This document shows, in pieces, positions 10,205 through 22,761 of a stretch of 64,000 nucleotides of DNA; the first letter of the stretch is position 1, and each line of letters opens with the position of its first letter. The notes below the pieces were generated by a model, which saw nothing but the letters and a program-made list of their open reading frames with translations, was not told the DNA's origin and ran no database searches. The position numbers and the translations under genes are program-made. Source of the stretch: Conus ventricosus. Lineage: Eukaryota; Mollusca; Gastropoda; Neogastropoda; Conidae. Location of the stretch: the NCBI GenBank assembly GCA_018398815.1, contig JAFLJL010014715.1, positions 1 to 64,000 of the forward strand, in the 5' to 3' direction.

Positions 10205-13200
10205 AGTTGTACATGTGGTGTTGCACTCAGACTTTCCTAGTTGTACACCTCCAGGCATTACCTAGTTGTCATGTGAGTGTTGCACTCGGGATTTCCTTGT
10301 TGTACACCCCTCAAGGCATTACCTAGTTGTAATGTGAGTGTTGCACTCAGGCATTACCTAGCTGTACATGTGGTGTCGCACTCAGACATTCCTAGTTTTA
10401 ATGTGAGTGTTGCACTCAGACATTACCTAGCTGTACATTTGAGTGTTGCACTCAGACATTACCTAGTTGTACAGTGAGTGTTGCCTCAGACATTACCTCC
10501 TGTACATGTGAGTGTTGCACTTAGACATTACCTAGCTGTAATGTGAGTGTTGCACTCAGACATTACCTAGTTGTACATGTGAGTGTTGCCTCGACATTAT
10601 CTAGTTCCACATGGAGTGTTGCACTCAGTATTACCTAGTTGTACATGTGAGTGTTGCACTCAGACATTACATAGTTGTACGCTCTCAGGTTTACCTAGTT
10701 GTACATGTGAGTGTTGCACTCAGACTTACCAGGTACGCTCCAGACTTACCTGCTAAAAGTGACGTTGCACTCAACATTACCCAGTATACATTGAGTGTTG
10801 CACTCCAGACATTCCTGTTTACGCTCTCAGCATTACCTGTTGTTACATTTGAGGTGCACTCGACATTACCTAGTTGTACATGTGAGTGTTCACTCAGACA
10901 TTTCCTAGTTGTACAATGTTGCCCAGCTCCGTCTGGCCACTCAGACATTTCCTAGTTGTACTATGGGTGTTGCCTTCGACATTATCCCAGTTGTACCTTG
11001 TTGGGGTTGCAATCAGACATTACCTAGTTGTACATGTGAGTGTTGCACTCAGGCATTACCTAGTTGTACATGTGAGTGTTGCACTCAGACATTACCTAGT
11101 TGTTCATGTGAGTGTTGCACTCAGACATTACCTAGTTGTACATGTGAGTGTTGCACTCAGACATTACCTTAGTTGCACATGTGAGTGTTGCACTCAGACA
11201 TTACCTAGTTGTACATGTGAGTGTTGCACTCTGACATTACCTAGTTATACAGCTCTCTAGGCATTACCTAGTTGTACATGTGAGTGTTGCACTCAGACAT
11301 TACCTTTGTTGTACATGTGAGTGTTGCACTCAGACATTACCTAGCTGTACATGTGAGTGTTGCACTCAGACATTACCTTGTTGTACATGTGTGTGTTGCA
11401 CTCAGACATTACCTATTGTACGTGTTAGTGTTGCACTCAGACATTCCCTAGCTGTACATGTGAGTGTTGAAACTCTGACATTACCTAGCTGTACATGTGA
11501 GTGTTGCACTCAGACATTATCTAGTTCCACATGTGAGTGTTGCACTCAGATATTACCTAGTTTTTACATGTGAGTGTTGCACTCAGACATTACCTAGTTG
11601 TACAGCTCTCAGGCATTACCTAGTTGTACATGTGAGTGTTGCACTCGGACATTACCTAGTTGTACAGCTCTCAGGCATTACCTAGTTGTACATGTGAGTG
11701 TTGCACTCAGGCATTACCTAGCTGTACATGTGAGTGTTGCACTCAGACATTATCTAGTTCCACATGTGAGTGTTGCACTCAGATATTACCTAGTTGTACA
11801 TGTGAGTGTTGCACTCAGACATTACCTAGTTGTACAGCTCTCAGGCATTACCTAGTTGTACATGTGAGTGTTGCGCATTGCACGCAGACATTACCTAGTT
11901 GTACAGCTCTCAGGTATTACCTAGTTGTACATGTGAGTGTTGCACTCAGGCATTACCTAGCTGTACATGTGAGTGTTGCACTCAGACATTACCTAGTTGT
12001 ACTTGTGAGTGTTGCACTCAGACATTACCTAGTTGTGCATGTGAGTGTTGCACTCAGACATTACCTTGTTGTACATGTGAGTGTTGCACTCAGACATTAT
12101 CTAGTTCCACATGTGAGTGTTGCACTCAGACATTACCTAGTTCTACATGTGAGTGTTGCACTCAGGACATTACCTTGTTGTACATGTGAGTGTTGCACTC
12201 AGACATTACCTTGTTGTACATGTGAGTGTTGCACTCAGACATTACCTAGCTGTACATGTGAGTGTTGCACTCAGAAATTACTAGCTGTACATGTGAGTGT
12301 TGCACTCAGACATTACCTGGTTGTACAGCTCTCTGGCATTACCTAGCTGTACATGCGAGTATTGCACTCAGACATTACCTAGTTGTACATGTGAGTGTTG
12401 CACTCAGGCATTACCTAGTTGTACATGTGAGTGTTGCACTCAGACATTACCTAGTTGCACATGTGAGTGTTGCACTCAGACATTACCAAGTTGTACATGT
12501 GAGTGTTGCACTCAGACATTACCTAGTTGTACAGATCTCAGACATTACCTAGTTGTACATGTGAGTGCTGCACTCAGACATTACCTAGCTGTACATGTGA
12601 GTGTTGCACTCAGACATTACCTAGCTGTACATGTGAGTGTTGCACTCAGACATTACCTAGTTGTATATGTGAGTGTTGCACTCAGACATTACCTAGTTGT
12701 ACATGTGAGTGTTGCACTCAGACATTATCTAGTTTCACATGTGAGTGTTGCACTCAGATATTACCTAGTTGTACATGTGAGTGTTGCACTCAGACATTGC
12801 CTAGTTGTACAGCTCTCAGGCATTTACCTAGCTGTACATGTGAGCGTAGCACTCAGACATTACCTAGTTATTACATGTGAGTGTTGCACTCAGACATTAC
12901 CTAGTTGTACAGCTCTCAGACATTACTAGTTGTACATGTGAGTGTTGCACTCAGACATTACCTAGTTGTACTTGTGAGTGTTGCACTCAGACATTCCCTA
13001 GTTGTGCATGTGAGTGTTGCACTCAGACATTACCTAGTTGTACTTGTGAGTGTTGCACTCAGACATTACCTTGTTGTACATGTGAGTGTTGCACTCAGAC
13101 ATTACCCAGCTGTACATGTGAGTGTTGCACTCAGACATTACCTAGTTGTACATGTGAGTGTTGCACTCAGACATTACCTAGTTGTACATGTGAGTGTTGC

Positions 13201-13432
13201 ACTCAGACATTACCTAGTTGTACATGTGAGTGTTGCACTCAGACATTACCTAGATGTACATGTGAGTGTTGCACTCAGACATTACTAGAGTGTTGCACTC
13301 AGACATTACCTAGTTGTACATGTGAGTGTTACACTCAGACATTACCTAGTTGTACATGTGAGTGTTGCACTCAGACATTACCTAGTTGTACATGTGAGTG
13401 TTGTACTCGGACATTACCTAGTTGTACATGTG
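10205..13432. repeat. Minisatellite, 36-bp unit, segment 2
   Basis: Continuation of the 36-bp array after the TIR element. The portion 10205-10990 is diverged and indel-rich; 11020-13432 is highly regular with about 65 units. The variants gacattatctagttccacat and tacagctctcaggcattacc recur in fixed neighbourhoods (for instance around 11520, 11750 and 12100), which indicates duplication of multi-unit blocks. The array runs directly into the assembly gap, so its true length is unknown. Confidence 0.97.
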
Positions 13433-14432
13433 NNNNNNNNNNNNNNNNNNNNNNNNNNNNNNNNNNNNNNNNNNNNNNNNNNNNNNNNNNNNNNNNNNNN
13501 NNNNNNNNNNNNNNNNNNNNNNNNNNNNNNNNNNNNNNNNNNNNNNNNNNNNNNNNNNNNNNNNNNNNNNNNNNNNNNNNNNNNNNNNNNNNNNNNNNNN
13601 NNNNNNNNNNNNNNNNNNNNNNNNNNNNNNNNNNNNNNNNNNNNNNNNNNNNNNNNNNNNNNNNNNNNNNNNNNNNNNNNNNNNNNNNNNNNNNNNNNNN
13701 NNNNNNNNNNNNNNNNNNNNNNNNNNNNNNNNNNNNNNNNNNNNNNNNNNNNNNNNNNNNNNNNNNNNNNNNNNNNNNNNNNNNNNNNNNNNNNNNNNNN
13801 NNNNNNNNNNNNNNNNNNNNNNNNNNNNNNNNNNNNNNNNNNNNNNNNNNNNNNNNNNNNNNNNNNNNNNNNNNNNNNNNNNNNNNNNNNNNNNNNNNNN
13901 NNNNNNNNNNNNNNNNNNNNNNNNNNNNNNNNNNNNNNNNNNNNNNNNNNNNNNNNNNNNNNNNNNNNNNNNNNNNNNNNNNNNNNNNNNNNNNNNNNNN
14001 NNNNNNNNNNNNNNNNNNNNNNNNNNNNNNNNNNNNNNNNNNNNNNNNNNNNNNNNNNNNNNNNNNNNNNNNNNNNNNNNNNNNNNNNNNNNNNNNNNNN
14101 NNNNNNNNNNNNNNNNNNNNNNNNNNNNNNNNNNNNNNNNNNNNNNNNNNNNNNNNNNNNNNNNNNNNNNNNNNNNNNNNNNNNNNNNNNNNNNNNNNNN
14201 NNNNNNNNNNNNNNNNNNNNNNNNNNNNNNNNNNNNNNNNNNNNNNNNNNNNNNNNNNNNNNNNNNNNNNNNNNNNNNNNNNNNNNNNNNNNNNNNNNNN
14301 NNNNNNNNNNNNNNNNNNNNNNNNNNNNNNNNNNNNNNNNNNNNNNNNNNNNNNNNNNNNNNNNNNNNNNNNNNNNNNNNNNNNNNNNNNNNNNNNNNNN
14401 NNNNNNNNNNNNNNNNNNNNNNNNNNNNNNNN
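13433..14432. other. Assembly gap, 1000 N
   Basis: Exactly 1000 unknown bases. The left edge is in the 36-bp array; the right edge starts with the far end of the inverted middle contig. The round length indicates a placeholder and not a measured distance. Confidence 0.99.
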
Positions 14433-15125
14433 GGGGGGTTTAATTCACTGAACACCTCTTTCTGTACCCACTGAGGAGCACACTACGTACCCAAACGTCT
14501 ATCTGCAAGGAACTACTGTTTAAAACTTCACTAAACACATTACTGAAATTCATTTAATTTGCGTTAGTTCATGGGGGGAAAAAGCATCGGGCCACTGGAG
14601 ACTCAACAAAAATGTTGACATAAAAAAAGTAGATTTCATTTTCAATACATTTCCAGTTGCTGCTAAAAGACTGTCCATGCACTTGATAAAGTTTAGTATG
14701 TAATAAAATTTGGGTTGATACATTACAACTAACATTTTTCCAGTTTGAAAAGTTCAGAAAAAAAGAAACAAAACAAAACAAACAAACAATCAAAGAAGAA
14801 AAAAAAAAAGAAGAGTATTCTGAGCTCACGGGTTTGGTCTGTGAAAATCACAGGAAAAAAGGTGACTTGCTTTCACTGGTCCAGTTCACCAGGACTTTAC
14901 AGCAAGCAAGTAGTAAGTTATAAAAATGAAAAAAAAAATAAAATAATGCACTAAATTGAGTATTTCTTCAGTTTAAAAAGTATTCAAAGAAAAAACACAC
15001 AAAACTTTGAGCATACTTGGGGTTCCAAAAACAGACACAGAAAAAGTGTCACTCCCATTCAGCTGAGTTATTCAAAATGGACAGGTCCACCTAGACTTCC
15101 ACACAGCTGTTGTCATACTGTGGTA
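14433..15125. other. Unique flank block of the inverted copy
   Basis: AT-rich unique DNA with poly-A runs that matches the reverse complement of about 62795-63475 (shared landmark: ctgtacccactgaggagcac here against a version with small indels there). No exon is supported on either strand. The first ~20 bases after the gap, including a G run, do not align and may be contig-end noise. Confidence 0.7.
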
Positions 15126-15129
15126 CAAA

Positions 15130-16525
15130 TTCATGGAAACTGGTTCATCAGCATACTGTGGCACACATTACATGAAAACTGCTTCATCAGCATACTGTGG
15201 CACACATTACATGAAAACTGCTTCATCAGCATACTGTGGCACACATTACATGAAAACTGCTTCATCAGCATACTGTGGCACACATTACATGAAAACTGCT
15301 TCATCAGCATACTGTGGCACACATTCATGAAAACTGGTTCATCAGCATACTGTGGAAAACATTCATGAAAACCCGGTTCATCGCATACTGTGGCACACAT
15401 TACATGAAAACTGCTTCATCAGCATACTGTGGCACACATTACATGAAAACTGCTTCATCAGCATACTGTGGCACACATTCAGACTCTTTCACCAGTGTCT
15501 ACTGTGGGACACATTCATGAAAAACTGGTTCATCAGCATGCATGTGGCACATTCAGACTCTTTCACCAGTGTCATACTGTGGCCAAAATTCATGAAACTG
15601 GTTCATCAGCATACTGGGGCACACTTCAGACTCTTTCACCAGTTTCTACTGTGGGACACATTCAGACTCTTTCACCAGTTCATACTGTGGCACACATTAC
15701 AGAAAACTGTTTCACACATACTGTGGCACACATTCGACTCTTTCACCAGTGTCATACTGTGGCACACATTCATGAAAACTGGTTCATCAGCATACTGTGG
15801 CACCATTCAACCTCTTTCACCAGTGTCATACTGTGGTACACATTACATGAAAACTGTTCATCACATACTGTGGACACATTACATTAAAACTGCTTCATCA
15901 GCATACTGTGGCACACCCTTCAGACTCTTTCACCAGTGTCATACTGTGGCACACATTACATGAAACTGCTTCATCCGCATCTGTGGCACACATTTCATGA
16001 AACTGTTTCTCACATACTGTTGCACACAATTCAGACTCTTTCACCAGTGTAACTGTGGCACACATTACATAAAACTAGTTCATTTGCATACTGTGGCACA
16101 CATTCAACTTTTAACCAGTGTCATACTGTGGACACATTACATGGAAAAATGTCATCAGATTTCTGTGGCACACATTAGACTCTTTAACAGGGTGTATATT
16201 GTGGACACATTCATGAAAACTGTTCATCAGCATACGTGGACAAACTTCGACTCTTTCACCAGTTTCATACTGGGCACCATCAGACTCTTTCACCTGGTCA
16301 TACTGTGGTAACATTACATGGAAAACTGGTTCAATCCATCCTTTTTGCACACATTCGACTCTTTCACCAGTGTATACTGTGGCACACATTACATGAAAAA
16401 CTGGTTCATGCATTACTGTGGCACACATCAGCTCTTTCACCGTTTCAACTGTGGCACACATTCAGACTCTTTCCACCAGTTTCATTACTGTGGCAACATT
16501 CAGACTCCTTCACCAGTTTCTTTTT
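15130..16525. repeat. Minisatellite, mixed 39/37-bp units
   Basis: Two related units share catactgtggcacacatt. The 39-bp type continues with acatgaaaactgcttcatca, the 37-bp type with cagactctttcaccagtg. The first 350 bases are regular 39-bp units; from about 15480 the two types are mixed and many single-base losses appear. The reverse-complement counterpart at 61895-62790 is clean, so the irregularity here is at least partly sequence error. Confidence 0.95.
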
Positions 16526-17074
16526 GATGTTTCAGAGCTGCAGTCCCCACTAGCGTTCAAACGTCATCCATTTACAAGTTGGTGCACATGAGAGTTGTTG
16601 CTCTTTAGCTACAGCACATAAAAACAATGGTTATATACCCGTGAATTTAACTATGGCTCAAACACTTCGTCTCAAGATATTTGCTTCACATATTTTTTTT
16701 TCTAGTTCACTTTATTCATCGGAGTTTCACCAGACACGTGTATAAAATAAGGTGAAATCGTTGTGGCAAAAACAGATCTGTAACAACATAAAAATCATCT
16801 TTGAAAAAGTTCTGTATGAAATCCAGCTGGGTACGTCAACAAAAACGTAAACAGCTAGCAGGGAGAAAAAAAAGTATGCCAACCACACTATGGCAAGGCA
16901 CTCTCCCCAAGAGACAGCACCCTGAATTCCATCCTGAGACATCTGTTGTGGCGATGGAATGTTACAGGACAAGCCAGTCTCTTATACACCTCTCCCACCC
17001 CCCCCCCCCCTCCATCCCATGATGTTCTTTCTACCAACAACACTTCCCAGACTTGTGCTCTAGGTGGTACTGAC

Positions 17075-17185
17075 CGGAGGCTCTTTCTTCAGGTTGTAGC
17101 CAAACTGAGCGGGACCAGCACGAATCGTCTGCTTCTCCTGCAGGCCAGGAATGTGGACATGGATGTTACATGGGGTCATGTTGAG
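17075..17185 (-). CDS. Exon C of unknown gene (inverted copy)
   Basis: On the minus strand a 3' splice site (gttcctttcag) is followed by 111 bases that form 37 intact codons and end at a good donor (ccg then gtcagt). The peptide starts LNMTPCNIHVHIPGLQEK and ends FGYNLKKEPP; codon use is GC-rich at third positions, unlike the surrounding DNA. Both exon borders fall in phase 0. This copy is intact, whereas the plus-strand counterpart at 61255-61363 has lost two bases. I do not recognise the protein family. On the sense strand of the gene it lies downstream of exon B. Confidence 0.7.
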
Positions 17186-17630
17186 CTGAAAGGAACACCC
17201 ACACAATGGCGCTGTTGAAGTTCAACTTGGATGGTTGTTTACAAGTTTGAGTTCCCCAAACCCAGTCAACCCTCTGTGGGTCAAATTTGAATTTTACAAA
17301 CTGGAATATTTTCAGGAGGTGGAGAAGGAAGGGGGTGGAGTGTGGGGTGGAGGTTGTCAGGTCAAGTCATGACGTTTATAGAAAACAAGCTGAGTTCGTC
17401 TCACCATCAGACCCAACAGACTTGAAGCTTGCTTACATTCTGCACTCATTTTTAATAATCAGAATGGAGAACACTGTCAGGAAATATGTGAGGTGAGGGA
17501 AAAGCAGAACAGGACATGCGAAGTACAGGGATTCTTGGTAACAGTGCAAAAGAACCCCCCATCAAACCCACAGAACTTTCTGTAATCATTTCTTCTTCCA
17601 GTGTTTCCTCCTCAAAAAACTGACTTTCAG

Positions 17631-17913
17631 CTCCCAAACTGTGGCAGAGGAGTTCTCCAGAGAAGACTTAAGAATGCTTGTCACATATAACTGCACGCAG
17701 ACCAGCGGGTCTAATGAGTGTAGAACAGGGTGTTTCTACATAGGCAGCACCAACAGGGTCATGTACACAGAATGCCTCACTACAGAGCTACCTATCCAGC
17801 ATTTTCAGCAACAGTATGACTTCCAAGAGTCTGGCTACTGGGGGAAAAAAGGTGTATCCTATGGACAGCAGCAGCTGTATCATGTCTGTGATATTCAAGT
17901 TTCTCTATTCTGA
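17631..17913 (+). CDS. Opposite-strand exon-like ORF (copy 1)
   Basis: After a 3' splice-like site (tgactttcag ending at 17630) an open frame runs to a TGA at 17911-17913. Readable parts include FSREDLRM, TYNCTQTSG, FYIGSTNRVMYTECLTTELP and QYDFQESGYWGKK. It lies on the strand opposite to the exon C copy in the same block. Compared with the copy at 60591-60809 it has one extra G near 17650 that changes the first codons, and an extra ~15 bases near 17710-17735 that leave the later frame open. Conservation of an open frame across an indel supports coding, but only weakly. The family is not recognised; a terminal exon of an opposite-strand gene or an old transposon ORF are both possible. Confidence 0.4.
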
Positions 17914-17989
17914 TCAGTCATAGCTTCACATAAATCAATGGGGGATTAACATCAAGATCTCTTCTGACAAGGCCAAGAGGCAATTCACA

Positions 17990-19255
17990 ATCATGCGGGA
18001 GCTGTGTGTATTAACATTCACAATTCAAGCGGGCGCTGTGTGTGTCAACATTCAAGATCAAGCGGGCGCTGTGTGTGTCAACATTCACAATCGAGCAGGT
18101 GCTGTGTGTGTCAACATTCACAATCAAGCAGGCGCTGTGTGTGTTAACATTCACAATCAAGCGGGCGCTGTGTGTGTCAACATTCACAATAGAGCAGGTG
18201 CTGTGTGTGTCAACATTCACAATCAAGCAGGCGCTGTGTTGTGTCAACATTCAAGATCAAGCAGGCGCCGTGTGTGTCAACATTCACAATCAAGCGGGCG
18301 CTGTGTGTGTTAACATTCACAATCAAGTGGGCACTGTGTGTGTCAACATTCACAATCAAGTGGGCGCTGTGTGTGTCAACTTCAAGATCAAGCGGGCACT
18401 GTGTGTGTCAACATTCACAATCAAGCGGGCGCTGTGTGTGTCAACATTCACAATCAAGCGGGCGCATGTGTGTGTGTTAACATTCACAATCAAGCGGGCG
18501 CTGTGTGTGTGTCAACATTCACAATCAAGTGGGCGCAGTGTGTGTCAACTTTCAAGATCAAGTGGGCGCTGTGTGTGTCAACATTCACAATCAAGTGGGC
18601 GTGTGTGTGTAAAACATTCAAGATCAAGTGGGCGCTGTGTGTTTTCAACATTCAAGATCAAGTGGGCGCTGTGTGTGTTAACAATCACAATCAAGTGGGC
18701 GCTGTGTGTGTTAACATTCACAATCAAGGGGCGCTGTGTGTGTCAAATTCAAGATCAAGTGGGCGCTGTGTGGGGTCAACTTTTCACAATCAAATGGGCG
18801 CGGGGTTTGTGTTAACATTCACAATCAAGTGGGTGCTGTGTGTGTCAACATTCAAGATCAAGCGGGCGCTGTGTGTGTTAACATTCACAATCAAGTGGGC
18901 GCGGTGTGTGTTAACATTCACAATCAGCGGGCGCTGTGGGGTGTCAACATTCACAATCAAGCGGGCGCTGTGTGTGTCAACTTCACAATCAAGCGGGCGC
19001 TGTGTGTGTAAAACATTCACAATCAAGCGGGCGCTGTGTGGTCAACATTCAAAATCAAGGGGCGCTGTGTGTGTCAACATTCACAATCAAGCGGGGCGCT
19101 GTGTGTGTCAACTTTCCCAAAATCAAGCGGGTGCTGTGTGTGTCAACATTCAAGATCAAGGGGGTGCTGTGTGTGTGTAACATTAAAGATCAAGGGGCGC
19201 TGTGTGTGTCAACATTCAAGTTTCAAGCGGGCGCTGGGGTGTGTGTTAACATTCA
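17990..19255. repeat. Minisatellite, 33-bp unit (inverted copy)
   Basis: About 37 copies of a 33-bp unit, ctgtgtgtgtcaacattcac plus aatcaagcgggcg. Two unit types differ at cacaatcaag and aagatcaag. From about 18470 onwards single-base gains and losses become frequent. Since 33 is divisible by three, an 11-residue periodic ORF (CVNIHNQAGAV) runs through the array; it is a by-product of the repeat. Confidence 0.96.
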
Positions 19256-19404
19256 GACTGACAGCACAGAAAGGTGGGGGCTTCTTGTATTTGGAAATCA
19301 AGTTGTTTTTTTCTTCTGGTTCTTTGTCTGTTGCTCTCTGTGAATTCAATTTTGGCTAACACAGGAGCTCTCCACTTTGCCTTGTTATCAAGGCTGCTTC
19401 CATG

Positions 19405-19669
19405 TCAGAAAACAGACATTTCCCATTGGCTGTCAGTAATCAACAACAGATTTTTTCCCCACTGGCTGTCAATTATCAACAACAGACATTTCCCATTGGC
19501 TGTCAGTAATCAAAAACAGACATTTCCCACTGGTGTCATTATCAATAACAGACATTTCCATTGGCTGTCAGTTATCAATAACAGACATTTTCCATTGGCT
19601 GTCAGTTATCAACAACAGACATTTCCCATTGGCTGTCAATTATCAATAACAGACATTCCCACTGGTGTC
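19405..19669. repeat. Minisatellite, 34-bp unit, left part
   Basis: Direct copies of a 34-bp unit, cccattggctgtcaattatc plus aataacagacattt. It is the left remainder of an array that continues at 30025 on the far side of Gypsy-A. The phase of the unit is the same on both sides of the insertion. Confidence 0.95.
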
Positions 19670-22600
19670 TGTCACGCCCGCATGTTTTTTCCAACTGTCA
19701 TGTTAAAGGTCCGTTTTGTCCAGAGGGAAGAATTTTGTGTAGGGGGTTAGTTTTTTTTAAAATGTAACCTTAAGCAGAGTGTCTTGTGTCTTAAAAAAAA
19801 AAAACCAACTGAGTTTTATTTTAGCTTTTTAAACTCTGCAACCCACCTTCCATCCTGCATTGTATGTGTTTTCCGCGTGGACTCGGGTTGCACGTGGGGT
19901 TTAAACGTGGGCTGATTTGAGCCTCCTTCACCTGCGAACGATTTTTTTTTTTAAACGACCGAGGCAGTCGAGATTGGGTTGGGAGAGGGGAGGAAAATAA
20001 CGTGTCGTGCAAGCCTTATGCATGCAGAGTGTTCTTGAAAACTGTATTTTGTGAGGGATCCATATCCCTCGGGGAGCCACCACCTTTTTCCCCTTTTGAG
20101 GGAAACTGCGTTGCATTATTTTTTTTGGAGATCCATATCTCCGGGCTCTCGGCATCAGGTTTTTACCTTTTGGGGTTGAACCAAACCATTGTACTCCTAG
20201 GAGTGCTGTCGTCTTGTCCGCTTTTTGTAGTATTCTGTGATCCATATCGCGGGCTTTGAATCCCTGATTCACTTGGAGGCAGAAGCCTGTTTTTTTTTTC
20301 CTAAACTTTTAGGCCCTGACCGGGGATACGAGCCGTGCAGGCTTACTATTCTGGCTCCTCAAGGAGTCCCTTTCACAGTCGAGTTGGTGGATACATTGCG
20401 TGTTAGTTCATATCTATTTTCTTTTATTATTTATTTATTTCCAAATCGATTTTAAAGAATTGGTTTTCCTCCCAGCTTTTGCTTTAATTCTTTAAATATT
20501 TATTTTGTTGTGTTTGAGTATTATTTTCTTTTATCATATTACCTTTCGTGTATACCAACTTTTAAGTATCCATTTACTTCTAGGCCATTTTTTTTTCTTT
20601 TTTACAGCAGTAGAGCGTGTTATCCATTTTCCCCCCCAAAATATGTAGTGTTTTTGTGTTCTGTGTGTTGTCGCGTCCCTGTACCACATTCCGGGTCATG
20701 TCTTCCCACTTTGTTTTGTGTGTTAAGTGTCGTCACTTGTAAATGCGTGTGTTCAGGACTTGGGTTTTTTTTCCTTTACCATTTTTGTTGTCATTTTTGT
20801 AAATATTTAGAGCGCCCAAAGTTTATGTGGCGCTGTTAAGCTTTCGGCTTTGTTAAAGCAAAGAGTTGCCCCGGGGGAGATGATTCGTTTTGTTTTTAAC
20901 TAAAGGAGAAGCCACCCCGGGGGTGTTTGACATAAACGATAGTGAACGTGTATTGGAAATATGTATGTAGACAAAATGTCTAAACCCGGGGGAAATGTAT
21001 TTAATTCTATTTGAGAACTGTAATTAGCCAGCGCTCTGCCAGTGCCTGTCCTTGTTACTCTCTGTAATGGATGTCTGCTTACGGTTTTGGCTTTGCACCA
21101 TTTTATATTGGGAACCATCTTTTGTGTGTTTTCCGATTTCTGCTTCTACACTTCTTGTTCTTGTTCTACTTCGTCTTCTACTTCTGCTTCTTCCTCTTGT
21201 TGGTTTTCTCCTCCCCCTCACCAGTGGCTGCCCTACCTGTGTGCCGCTGCTGCTGCGCTGACCTTGCATCTGTAGCGGGTCTCGCCGCCCTTCCGGTTTC
21301 TGCTGTTCCCGGGCACCCGGGTTTACCGCGGCCGCTTGCTGCGACCACGGCTTGACCCAACTACCTCCATCTTCTGCTTCGCCCATCATCCCTCCCCTTT
21401 CCTCTCCAGTCTTCACCCCTTTCCCCCCTCCTCGCCCCGGGGTCGGAACGAGGACGCACTGCTGCCGTGCACCATCTTTGGGAGAGAGGCCTTCAGCCTG
21501 CCCCCTGCATTTTGTGTTGCGCCGGTGACCCCACTCTCTCCCAAACTACACTTCGTGGGTCGCTGGTGTCACTGCCTCCCTGTTGTGTCAGGTGTTGGAC
21601 GGCCGCCAACACCTGTTTTGCCTGACTGGAGTGTTTCACCTTCATCTTCGGACCTTCGTGGTCTCTTTGTGTGTACTGTATCTCCTTGGAAGGAGAAAGG
21701 ACGCTATCCTGTCGTGGTGTGCATCCGCGGACAGACCGCGCCCTCTCCTCGCTGGACCCGCACAGGCCTGTCACACGGTTGAGGCTTTGGGGGATCGGTC
21801 CGTAAGTCTGGCATCCACGTTTTATTGCAGAGATAAAGGAAGGCGTTAAATCAGTTTTGTCAGCAGAGCGCTGTATTATTCTATTATAGCTTTGTTTGCC
21901 TGACATGAATGTTGTGTTGGGCTTTTCCCCACATATACGTGCTTTCCAGGGTTGTCGCCGCTGTATGGTGTTTTTTTTTCTTGGGGCAGGGTTCCAGTTT
22001 ATCTATGTCGTCAAGTGAAACCATGCATTGTTTATCAATCTTTCTGTGATGAGCTGTCCCTTCGTCTGTTAGCTTTTTAAAAAAAAGAGTGAAATTAATG
22101 TTGGATGTTTGTTACAGCCCTTAGCAGTTAAAACTTCCCGTATTACTACCCCATTCTAAGGTATTGCCCAAGACGCTCCCCTTTGTTTTGGCCTTGCTTA
22201 TCTGATTATCCAGTGCTAAAATTTTTTCTTCTGGACCGTAATCCGGTCTCATCCCACAGGTTGTTGTCCTTGATTTCCATCTTGGCAATCCTGGTCATCC
22301 CTATTTAATTTTCGGGGATCAGTTTTTGGAAAGCATTCCTTTTTTTTTTTAAGCTTGCTTGCCCCTTCGATTGAAATTTTGGCTCTACCCTACCTCCTGG
22401 CCCCACCCAGAATCCGGCCGGGGCGTGCATGTTAGCGGAGAGAGATTCGATTATTTTGTGTGTGTGGGTGTGTGCGTGTGTGTGGGGTGTGTATGCGTGT
22501 GTTTGGGGTTCCCTTCCATTTGTTTACATCCCTTTAGAAGTTATAAATGTATACCCGTCCTGATATAGTATGTAAACATGTTGTGAACATTGTTTTTTTT

Positions 22601-22739
22601 TGTGACAGTAAAGTTTCAGTTTTTTGTTGTACTCGTATTTCCGTGTTTGAATTTGATGTTTGTGTGGTTGGCGCGATTGAGTTGGGTTGAGCATAGCGTT
22701 TCCCTTGAACAATTACCACGTGACATCACCCACGTGACA
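19670..22739 (+). repeat. Gypsy-A 5' LTR, 3.07 kb
   Basis: Begins tgtcacgcccgcatg and ends cacccacgtgaca. It matches 27113-30024 along its whole length. It contains a pyrimidine-rich stretch near 21120-21230, a TG microsatellite near 22455-22505 and a palindrome-like end with two CACGTGACA boxes. At about 3 kb this LTR is far longer than the few hundred bases usual for Gypsy elements. Small ORFs inside it have no recognisable domain. Confidence 0.9.
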
Positions 22740-22743
22740 ATTA

Positions 22744-22761
22744 TGGGGGCTAGTCCGGAAT
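22744..22761 (+). other. Primer-binding site, tRNA-Pro type
   Basis: Four bases after the 5' LTR the sequence tgggggctagtccggaat occurs. The pattern TGGGGGCTCGTCCGG is the well-known primer-binding site complementary to the 3' end of tRNA-Pro; this copy differs at two of 18 positions. It confirms the LTR boundary and the plus-strand orientation of the element. Confidence 0.85.

Larger units (their letters stand above)
16530..17925. other. Unique block holding two exon-like segments
   Basis: About 1.4 kb of unique DNA matching the reverse complement of 60540-61890. It contains a minus-strand copy of exon C (17075-17185) and a plus-strand open frame (17631-17913). An 18-base segment near 16887-16904 (tatggcaaggcactctcc) is missing from the other copy. 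The remaining sequence carries a C run at 16997-17010 and no further supported feature. Confidence 0.75.

Noticed and set aside
12877..14451. 524-codon plus-strand ORF with a repeated CECCTQTLPSCT-type peptide
   Set aside because: It is the translation of the 36-bp array, whose unit is divisible by three, and it continues through unknown bases of the gap. All three frames give equally periodic peptides.
20510..21782. ORFs rich in Phe, Leu and Cys inside the Gypsy-A LTR (resembling membrane segments)
   Set aside because: They come from T- and CT-rich LTR sequence. The frames differ between the 5' and 3' LTR, so no conserved protein is implied.
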